Shown here: piece by piece, positions 35,506 through 47,500 of the stretch
Layout: every line of letters starts with the position of its first letter
How positions within the stretch are numbered: position 1 is the stretch's first letter
Assembly (NCBI RefSeq): GCF_040183065.1
Contig: NC_091123.1
Span: 8,997,001 to 9,061,000, forward strand
DNA length: 64,000 nt
Source: Periplaneta americana
Lineage: Eukaryota; Arthropoda; Insecta; Blattodea; Blattidae
Direction of reading: 5' to 3'
Translations under genes and position numbers: made by a program
Notes under the pieces: model-generated
What the model was told of the DNA's origin: nothing
The model's database searches: none
Seen by the model: only the letters and a program-made list of their open reading frames with translations

Positions 35506-38500
35506 TTTTCCTCAGTGTTGTATAATTATAATTTACTTTGAATTTGTTATTCTTGTAATTTATAATATTGATTCACATACCGCTTGCATATTCATTGAAT
35601 ATAACTTCTAGCCTTATATTATTTTGTAATTATTATTTAGTATGTTTTCATTAATTTACTCAACTTGTGCTTGTATGACTGTATAAATTTTTTATTAGTG
35701 TTCTTTAAATATTAGTAAAATTGTATCAGCTTCTTTTGTTTCTGTCTAAGTGGAAGAGAAGGCCACGTTTGATGAGTGTTACTCACTTGCTTATAGACGA
35801 ATATGAAGGAGCAGTTTTTCCCAAAACTTCATCCGTATTGGCTTTGGTATCAGTTGCTTCTAAACCCTTTTTTACCAAATATTTTATCACAAAAAAAAAT
35901 TGCAAATCTTCATTCTTACATCACTGATTTAGAGTCATGTAGCAATAATATATAAATATAAATACTTTTATTTCTAGTATAATATTCGAAATATATTTAA
36001 CTATAGCAAAATTATATTAACTGAAATACACCTCTTTCTTGCTTCAGAACTCTAGGTCAGTGGTCATCAGCACTCACTGAAATGGGTAAGGGGTGTATTG
36101 CAGAAGGGGAGATAGAAAGCAACCATGGATGCATGCTAGTGCAATGTCTTATCCTCGGATAAGAGACGCTAGCCCGAGGGTGCAATGTGCTGATGACTGC
36201 TGCACTAGGTGATAGAAAAGTTCGGTAGATAAATATGATATCATTGCAAGAAATTGAATGTTAATAAACAATTTAGTCCCTTTAAAAAAAAAAGTTTTAT
36301 TTCGTTGACCAGTGTTTGCTGAACTGTCTGTTGATCAGAACTCGGTGTGGAATACAGTTCGCCTTCCGAGTTGAGGGCTGAGAGTCCTGAACAGCTCCGC
36401 CCGGACAGTGTCATGGACTGGGAGGAGAAGGACAGGAGCTTCCAGGTGAGTGGCACAGCATGACGTCATAATAAGGTATACATAGTGCGATAAGCTACTT
36501 GACACAAGTCTGGAAGGACAATGGAGGAACCACACCTACTTAGAACATCTGTGGGTGTCTGTTAATTACAGTAATACAGCTAGGCTTTCTCCAACTATAG
36601 GGCGAATAAACGTTTCATGTTAAAACACACTCCATGAAACTTAACTAATTCATACAACTCATCATGCTGCATAAGACAGTCATCACTGAGACTGCTACTA
36701 CTTTTGTCATGAACATCTCCATTGTCTTTCTAAGCTGCTTCGTAGAAATAAATTCATTCTCCACTGTAGGCAGAATAATATATTTTTTTTATTTTTATGT
36801 TATGTTGTGGAAGGTGTCTGAAATGGAATTAGAAGCAATTGTCCTCTGCCTTCCTCTTTATTTGAACATCATCAGAGTTGTGCATGGTACAACAGGATTA
36901 TTTCAGAACACACACACTCTTTGACTCCACATTACAATACACAAACACACCCCCACAGGAAACAAAACAAAAGGCGCCAAGACCAGCAACAACCAGTTCT
37001 GAAGAAGGCCAATAACAGGCCGAAACCTGTTAACCAGGTACGGTAAAATTTAACACGAGAAATACATATAATACATATTCCGAAATAAAATATTTATTTA
37101 CATGTACTTAGAGTATGGTAAGATGAATTGAAAGTAATAAAACTGCAAGAAGCAAATCACATAAGTTTTTGTTTCTAGAAACTTTATTAATTTTATCTTC
37201 TGTACATTGATTTAGGATATTGCACAAGGTTTCGGCAATTTGCACAAATATAATTTTTCATTTGTGCATTTTTACGACAGTTATTTATTTTCTAGCTTAA
37301 ACCTTGCTGTCAGGGAACAGGTTCACACATGAATTGTCGACAGAAAGCAGAGTTGAACTATCAGAGTGGCATAACCAGTAGCCAAGACATAAAATACCGC
37401 ATGAATGGAAAAGATTTATAAATGAAGCTTTGTACAGTATTTGATGATTGTTTACACTGGATGTATAAAGTTGGAAAACAGTCACTGTGTTGTCCCATAA
37501 TAGTGTTTACTGCCACAGTTTAGGCTACGTTAGGTAAGGCTATCCCTCATCTGTGAACTGGATGTGTGGACAGAGGATGCCGCTTTCTTTGTAGATGTTG
37601 CATCATTAATGTATCTTCTTTTACTGTTTACTATCACTTTATTATTGTTTTTAATTGCTAGTGGCTTTGAATATGTATTAATTGTGCTGTTCCCTTTTCC
37701 ATTCTAGGCCAAAATCCTGCAGCTAGAGAGACTGAAGGCATGTTGAGTACATGTAAACCTTTTTTCCTGTATTTTACTTTTTTTTTATTTAGTTAAGTAT
37801 TACACAACTTCATCTTGTGTTGTAAAAGATTTGTTGGTTATTAACTTTAGTTTGTATCTTAATATTACGCCTGCTACATTGCATGGAGTGATGTACTTAG
37901 TAGATGCGTGTTGGAGCATTGATCTTTATTTACAAACTGTGTACTGGATTAAAATGTTAATGGCATGTTTGCAGTTTTACACAGTTTTGTGGTAGGTTGT
38001 GTAATGGATATAAATACTTTCTTCTTCCTTGTCTGTTAAAGTGAAGTTTTTGAATAGAGTGACCATAAGATTTTGACCAAAAACAAGATAAATGCCACAG
38101 GTCAATTGGCCCATTCACTTCTTAAAATAAGGTTATAAAACTTAGAATGTTGTAAATATTATAATATAAATCATGTGACACAACCCTTCAGTATCTGCGT
38201 AGTTGTTCTGTTTCCCCTTCACGAACGCATTATTTGAAATAAACACTGCTTTTATATTCATGTTGTGTAAAAACTGTAAATGAACGTAAACAACGAAAAG
38301 TAATTAATAAATATTATAAGCTCGGCATAATAGACAGGAGCTTCAGTTATCATTTTCTTTCGACTATCGTCATTTCTACTAATTGTTGTTGTTTTCTAAT
38401 GCCAGGTGTTTGACAATAAAGTCATTTGACCTCTTGCACTCCAATATTTTTCAAAGATATTATCATGACCAGCCACTGAAGCACAGATTTTGAGGTGTTC

Positions 38501-41500
38501 CGAATCCATTTCTTGGTTTGAGTTGCACAATGGGCAGTTAGGGGACTGATATATTTCAATTCTATGCAGGTGTTTGGCCAAACAATCATGGCCTGTTGCC
38601 AATCTAAATGCAGCTACAGACGATTTTCGTGGTAAATGGGGAATTAACTGTGGATTTTGATGCAGAGAGTTCCATTTTTTCCCTTGAGATTGTGTTATCA
38701 AATTTTGTTTGTTCAAGTCTAAGTATGTAGACTTAATAAATCTTTTCACAGAGTAATACGTAGATTTAGTAACAGGTCTGTAAGTAGCAGTGCTGCCCTT
38801 CTTTGCTAAAGCATCCGCATTCTCGTTTCCCAGGGTTCCACAATGGGATGGTATCCATTGGAATACAATTCTTTTATTGAGTGATATTAATTGAGAGAGC
38901 GTTTTAGTTATTTCTGCTGTTTGAGATGAAGGTGTGTGTTTAGAGACTATTGATAGAATAGCTGCTTTGGAGTCTGACAATATAACTGCATTTTTAAATT
39001 TATTGATGTGGCATAGAAGATTCCTGAGACTTTCACTTATTGCAATGATTTGTGAAAGTCTCAGGAATCTTCTATGCCACATTACTAATGTTGTTCGCTA
39101 TTTAATACCATTAAATTCGATTATAATCTGAATTTACTTTAGATGCCATGGAACTACTCTGCAGCACATTATAAGGATCACCTTTAAATTTATACAGATG
39201 GATCTCTAAATCCTAATAATGGGACATCAGGAGCAGGGTATTATATTCCAAAATATCAAGAAAGTTATTTCATACCATGTTCATCCTCCTCCAGCCTTGA
39301 CACTGAATTGCTAGCTATTGATGCTGCTCTTCAGTGTGTTACTCAAATTTCTGAAAAATCTATTTGCATGCTTACCGACTCTAAGGGGGCTATATTTAAT
39401 ATAATTAAATATGTACCAAACCTGTATGCACATAGAATTATTCCACTTCAGAAACAACTAAGTAAACTAAAAGAACTCCAAAAGGAAATAACATTTCAAC
39501 GGATACCTAGTCATTGTGGTATACCTGGAAACGAAAAAGTCGATAATATTGCAAAACAGGCAACATATTTGCAACCAAGACCTCTTCAAGTGATATCTCT
39601 ATACGGTGCTTTTGCTTCAGTAAAGTCTCATTTTACAAACCTATGGATCAACAATTGGCTCTCTTCTGGCAAAGGAAAAATTTTACAGTCTGTACAAAAG
39701 AAACCAAATGACCTGGAAATGTACAAAAACTTGCCCAGACATGTTCAAACATTTTTAACAAGAGCCAGAACAGGTCACATTGTCACTCAATTGTACCTAC
39801 ACCGATTTCACCTTTCTGATAATCCTACTTGTCTGTGGTGTAATACTCATGATGAAGATCTGGAACACATTCTTCTATACTGTCCATCCATAAACCACAA
39901 AAGTAAATTAAACTCATCAGTACCATTTGCAGAAGACACAGCCCTGCAGTATATATTGACTACACCCCAACTCTGGCTACTAGCAACAGGCATCTATAAT
40001 GAACACCGATCAAAATACCCCTCGTTTCTCAACAACTGAATAGACTACAGTGGACTATAGTGGACTTTATGTTGTCAGCAAACAGCTGGATACATTAAGA
40101 AGATTGATTGATTGATCTTTGTAAAATCGTGGTAGTTGGAATTACATTTGAAACTTATTTTAAACGATAACTAGGAAAATGGGATTTCAAGTCAAACTGA
40201 TGGGACAACTGACACAATTTAATGAAACTTAATATATGGTCACTCTATTTGCTTCAAATACAATTTTTTTTTCTGAGACAGGCAAACAAAAACTGCAATG
40301 AAATTCTTTAGTTAACATTTTATTTATTCTGTTTTTCGGTATTGTTTATTTACTTTTGCGCTATAAACAGACACATCCTGTTAAGAGAGCTATCTGGTTC
40401 ATGGTGTGTAAATACAATAAGAAATATATTTCGTCGTTAAAAAATATGAGTTTTACGAATATTATCAGCCGATTTCCAGCCTTCTTTGTATAACACGACC
40501 ATGAAGCAGTCATAATGGTATCACAGAACTAATCAGGAATGTCTAGTTGACAAGGCTCACTGGTGTATAAAGATCTTTAGTAAGATCTGGCGACCGTTAT
40601 AGAAGTTACTGAGCCTGTTTCTGTGATATCTCCAGATTGTAAACGCACTCATTGAGTTCTACTATATTTACTCGAAAATAAGACCCTCCTAATTTTTTTA
40701 AGTATTGTTTATAAAAATATTTTGTATGGAATATTAAACCCATAAGAAAAACTTGTAATAGAATTGTAGTACTGTATTCTAAGTGAGACAGAAACTATAA
40801 GTTTTTCAGAAAATCGTTGTCAAGAGAATACAATAGATCCCTAAGTCAATAGAGAACGGTACGTGGAATGCCATTAGGTTCAGCCCAAGATCAGACTTCA
40901 CCCTTTTTCAGCAACTTTTAGCGAAAACAATGAGATCGTAGGAGTGTGGAAGCTGGTCGTACCTGTTCATGCCTTTCAGTATTAGGCCTACAGCTCATAA
41001 AAATCAGTAACTACCGGTAGTCTTGTGCTTCATTGGCATAGTGCTTTCAAGTGCCTTGTGCGACTCAGATACTGTGTAAGAAAATGAATTCCCAGAAAAG
41101 TCATATGGTTTCATTTAAGTTGGATGTTCTTGTAATTACCAAAAAAAATGGAATGCGGGCTGTGAGTCATCAGTTCACAGTGTAACCAAACATGATTAGA
41201 TACGGAGAAATCAGAAAGAAAAAATTGTATTTTCATGTTTCTATATACAGACAACCCCGGATATAATGAACCTCTGCGGACTTACATATTTCGTTCACTA
41301 TATCCATAATGTCTTTCCCCTAACCTAAATGAGAGTAATGAATGAAATTGTGAACAAGAAAATAAAATACTATACAGTAATTAAAATATTTAATTTTTAT
41401 GGAACGGATTACACTGTATACTGTCACTCACAGTTGATTTACTTAAACTATGCTGTCGACCCACATCCGCTTGCGAAAGACCATGTTCAATGTCACTTAT

Positions 41501-44500
41501 AATATTCAGCATATCGAAAAATCTCATTTTCGTCAGAAATTGACACATCAGTTTTTGCTTGGAACCACAAAAATACAAATCCTAAAAATGTATCATTATA
41601 TGAAGTTCTTTATTGGAAATTACACCTCATTATGAAACCGTGTACACAGTTAGGCTGGATGTGTCTGTTTTGTAGCTCATACAAGAGCCTTGAATTCATT
41701 CCCCTGATTTACAACATTAGCAAATGATTTTCAGTTTTCTGTCTTGAAATCATCTTACTAATTAAACAATTGAAACCCATTGTATATTTCACAATTGAAC
41801 GTATCATTAAATGAAACAAACGAGGCATGATAATTTAAATCACTTGCTACACATGAAGATTATTTATTGTTGACGACATGAATCCAGGCAGGTGAGTATT
41901 CTTGGTGGTGTACTTTAGTCCTGGAAGTCAGCCACATAGCTTGTAGTCCTGCATGTTTACTCGGCTTCTTCCTGGGAATTAGTTATTGCTTTAAATCTCT
42001 TATCGTTTATTTAAGTCGGTATTGACAATTTTTTGCACGTTTACAGGAGCAGAAGCAGCAAGAACTGTTGTCTTTGGAAAGAGACATGGAAGAGCATCAG
42101 AAGAAGGAGTTACAACTCCAGACTGTAAGGAAGAGTAACACAGGACGGGTGAGTAACTGAAGAATGAACTTGACAGATCAAAGATATGGCAATAAACGAA
42201 GCAAAGCAGTATGGTTGCTATGGAAATCAATGGCGGCTCGTATAACAAACTGTGTGCTACATTCATGTTATGAAATTGTTGCATAGTACTACAGAAATAT
42301 CCTCTAACTTCTCACTTTTTGTTTATTTTAATTTTAAGAATTAGATTCCACGCCCTCGAGGGTTCACAATTTGCTGATGGTTGTGAACTATTAAAACTCG
42401 AGAAACGCCATTTAATCCTACCAAGTCCTACATATGCATGTCCACGTCATGGTCCCTGGGTAACGCTAAGCCATGTGAGGGCGCAAAGCGAGTCCTTGAC
42501 GCTATAATTGACACTTATCAGCTAAGGGAGTAAACCCTGACAGAAAATCATCGTCCCCTCAGGATTGCTGGGAGGTTAGGTGTAGGGTTGGCGACTCTAC
42601 CCTGTAAAAAACTATTGCTATGAAACCCAAAGATGCATGGAAGAGAGTTCTAAGGGAGGCCGAGGCTCAAATTGGGCTGTAGCATTGATGATGATGATGA
42701 TGATTCCACGTATTTCGGAAATTCCACCAGCGCAATAAAATTTGCACAGTTAACAATTACAAAGACTCTATACCTGTTTTTTTCGAAAGATGGGACATGA
42801 CAGTTATGCGGCCATACTTCGAACTAGAGTGCAATGTTGCCAATTTGGATGACCACGTGATCAGCTAATGCAAACTACCAGCTGACTGCTAACATTAAAA
42901 CATTCATTAACATTTGATGCAAAGTCATAAAGCAATTAAAAAATTCAACAGAAAATGAAGCACGAAACGTACACTATTAACACCTGACGTAGTGTCCACA
43001 ACAAATGGCGCCAAAAGAGCTATTCAACACTCACCACGTGGTAACTCTAACTTTGGCAACTCAACCATTGTTACCATAGCAACAGGCCTCCGACACTATG
43101 TATTATTCAGATGTTTTTCCGATCGCAGCACTAATGTCATGCCCCATCTTAAAAAAAAAAACAGATATAAGGGGAAAATTGAAATCTTACACAAAGAACA
43201 TCATAATAACAGCATAAAAGTCAAATCTCAAGCACACTTGCCAAGCTGCGCATTTTCCATCTAGATTTTCTATAAAACTTTTCAGATTAAGACTGCATTT
43301 CGCGTCCATAACAAAGCACAACTGAATAACATTATTTCTTAAATTATATAGCACTTCCCCCCATGCTTACTCACTTACTTACTTACTTACTTATGGCTTT
43401 TAAGAAACCCAGAGGTTTATTGTCACCTTCACATAAGCCTGCCATTGGTCCCTATCCTGAGCAAAATCAATCCAGTCCCTACCATCATATCCCACCTCCC
43501 TCAAATCCATTTTAATATTATCCTCCCATCTACGTCTCGGCTTCCCCAAAGGTCTTTTTCCCTCCAGCCTCACACCTGACACTCTATATACATTTCTGGA
43601 TTCGCCCATACGTGCTACATGCCCTACCCATCTCAAACGTCTGGATTTAATGTCCCTAATTATGTCAGGTGAAGAATACAATGCGTTGTGTAACTTTCTC
43701 CATTCTCCTGTAACTTCATCCCTCTTAGCTCCAAATATTTTCCTAAGAACCTTAGTCTCAAACACCCTTAATACTTCCTCCCATGCATTATAATAATCTC
43801 TTCTACATAGGTTATGTATATACCATGTGTTTTCTGAATATAGGACACAGGGATTTAACATTTCCTTCAGAGACCTATGTATAAAAACAATGAAGAAATA
43901 ACTTAATCATTGGACCATGTTTAGAAATTAGCAGACTTTGATAATTTATAAAACAAGAGAACATCATTTATGGTTGCTAAGTCAAAAAGCTTGATGTTCT
44001 CTTGTTTTACGAAGTCAAAGGCTAACTGAGAGTGATTAATTGCAGGGCTTTCAACACACATTCATAATGAATTTATTGTGTGTTTTACATAAGTGTGTAC
44101 TATTGCAGCTTTTAGAAGATCTCATAGAGCAGCAGAACCGACTGGAGAGTGAGATCCATCGGATACAGCAAGATCGCGAGGTAGAAAGGCTCAAGCTCAT
44201 CAACCATTTGCAGGAAGGTCAGTGGCTATGTAACACTGTGTTTCATTTCTTAACAAAAGCTGTCCAGCCACCGATGTAGCTCAGGCTGTATGTTGTTTGC
44301 CTAATGTTTTCAGGCTATTCTGAACTGAATACATTCATAATTGTAATATAAGACACACATCAGTTCTACATCTACTCTCTTTTAGTAGGCCACGCTAGTG
44401 CATTGGTCTTCCATCCAGGTGGTCCAGGTTTGATCCTCGGCCAGGTCATGATGGGATTTGGGGTAGAGAAAGCAGGCATTACAGAGTGGTTTTCTCGGAG

Positions 44501-47500
44501 AACTTCGGTTTCCCCCTTATCATTCCATCAACACTCTTCCCCTCCCCTCATTTCATCTGTCATCTGCAGTAGTTAAAAATAGGCTGTGGTGAAGTCATAG
44601 GGAAAGTAGACGTTTCTGATGCTAATATAGGAAGAGTTTCAGACTCTGGGCTTGTCAGGTACTAATCTGGGGGTGGAACCTGGCTGATGTAGGATGACCT
44701 ACCTGTCAGCATCTTCCCTCCCTCGAACATGCTACCCGCTCTTCATCACAATGTTTGTGCTTCTTCAGTGGAGAAGACAGCAGACTCCATGATCTCTCAG
44801 CTGATGGCGCTGAATGCGTCACGGGACTCGAAGCAGCTGCAGCAGTTGCTTGAGATGGAGCAGCAGGAGGAGCAGCAGCTGCTCAATATCGCTCAAGCGC
44901 AGTACCAGTCCTACCAGCGCAAGGACGTCATCAGTAAGTGCAGTAGTAGTGGGCTCATTCCATTGTTACGGGTGTGGCAAATATTTAGTTATATTGACTA
45001 AAAGACTTAAGATTATGTCAGTTTCTTATCTTGTAGACAGTTGAAAAGCTATGATATATCCTCTAGTTACCTACTTGTTGATCCATAAGTATGAAATCCA
45101 TATCTTTTGGAAGGGGGAAGGAGAAGACTAAATGTTAAGTGTGTGACAAAATTTTCCATTGGCATTACGGATTCATGTAGTTCATTCAGTAACTCTTCTA
45201 ATTGGTAAGTTCTCAAAGAGTAGAACATTTTTTTCTGTATCTGTAAGATTTTTAGAACAAGATTACCGTTTTTTAAACTTGGATTTGCGTTTGACCAAGG
45301 ACATACAGAGTATTTATAACATGCTAAGGGTGTGACAAAATAGTTAAAATATAATATTTCAATTATTTTATTATTATTTTCTCCAAACTTCTGAAAATAC
45401 AACTAATCTTAATATATAAAATTGAATGTGGGTATGTATGTATGTATGTATGTATGTGTGTGTGTGTATATGTTCTCTATACAAATCTACACGCTTTGAC
45501 CGATATGTGCCAAAGTTTGCACATTTAACCTTCATAACCAGGAGAAGAACATAGGCTACATTAAAATTGTGCAAATGGAAGTTAAATTAATTAAATATAT
45601 AAAAAATAAAAATAAATAGATCAAATATTCATGTATTATATTAAAATGCAAAATCTTCTACAGTCAATTGTTCTTTATTATTGCCTGTTGTATTCAACAT
45701 AGACTTTCACGAGGCCTTGGAAATTTTAACACGAAATTAAATTACATTGTTGTTACACATCATGAAGGCTAAAACTAGATAATTCATGCAATAAGTATCT
45801 TTAAGCAGTCCAGGACCGTATTATGAATTTCTCGATGCAGTTTTGTAGATACTGAGCAGACTGTTTTATCCAATTGAATTCTAGAATTCTTTCAAACTAC
45901 AAAGATTGCTACCACATAATTTACTTAATATTGAATAGCCATAGTAGACCTACTATTGCGAAATATTGATTCACCAAAATTATGCACTAACAAGAATTTG
46001 TGTCAAAAACTCATGCGAAATGTAATATGAGTGGCAATATTAACTGGAAAAACGAAAGAAGATGATGTTTTTATTCCACGTATTGCTATTATAGCCATTC
46101 GATTTTAAGCAATTATTATAAGTTATAGTAATATTTGTGATAATATTACAATATTATAATATTGCAATAATAATATACAGCCTATTTTACTGTTACTGTT
46201 AACCCATCTCTTATTAATAAGTTACGATCACTAATGACTTGGCCGTTTATAGAAAAATATGATTTTCTGTTGTGGTAGTGTTCTACATTGCCTCCTCCAG
46301 GAGAGTGAATTCTGATGAGTATAGTCTCTGTTTCTGCAAAACACCCTGAAATCCATGTATTTGATAGAATCCATCCGTTACAGATTATAGTTTGGCCTTG
46401 AAGGAAATTAAATATATTGTGGGCAGAAAGGCTTAATAATGCATAATGCCGTGGTATGATAAATATTATCACCAATCACAATGTTAAATATCTTAAATAT
46501 CCCTGTACATAAGGTCTTAATGTTGTTAAAACTCTATTCATAGGTGAGATGGAATTATTTCGATTAGTCAGTTTCTTTGGATATTAGTGGCACTTTCTTT
46601 AATATTCGTCACTAGGGAGGAGAAAACATAAGTAAATATGGTTCGTTTTGGTTTTATATAGTTCCCTTGCCGAGGTCTCCGATAAGTCTAACATACAGTT
46701 TATTTAGAAATAGACCAAAATTTAAAACCCAGGCAACGCCGGGTAATTTAAGCTAGTTAAAAATATAAAAGGAAACAAATGCATTCACAAAGTTTTACTG
46801 TTTGATTTTACTGTGAAAATTAATCATTTCCAAACAAAAGAAACTGTTCACGCTTATTTATAATTCTTGGATGTTTCGCTTTTGTAACCACGACAACAGC
46901 TTTCTCCATAGATACATCTTCCTTCTTTGGCCAGATCCATGAACTCCCACTATAGCCAACATAGGAAACAAAACCACGATTGAAATTATCAATCAGTTAA
47001 CAAAGTTTAACTGTGCTGTTTGTGGTAACATGTATATTTTTATTTTAAAATGTTATATATCCATGTCTCCTGGACTATGTTGCGTATTTTAACATACATA
47101 AATAGACTTTTTATGGAAAATAATATTTTTTAGACACAAGAACAGTTGACATGGAATGACCCAGTGGGAGCTTGTCTCCAGATTGTTGCATCTAAAGCTT
47201 GTAAAAATATCTCCTAGGAATCAACTTACATTCTGTGTAATCATTTGTTGAACAGTCATGGCGTGTCACCAATCTAAACAAAGCTACAGCAGATTTTCGT
47301 GGTGCTCGTGGAATTTCTTCGGGTTTTCTTAATATTATTTTTCATGATTTTCCTTTAATTTTGTCCTCCTTTTCTTTTTTCTGGATTAAATTAAATTTGT
47401 AGTGGATGATTTGTTTTGTAGAATGGAAATAAAATATCAGGCTTTATTTCTGTATTATTGTTTTACCTCTTTTTGCCAAAGCGTCTGCTGTTTCATTTCT

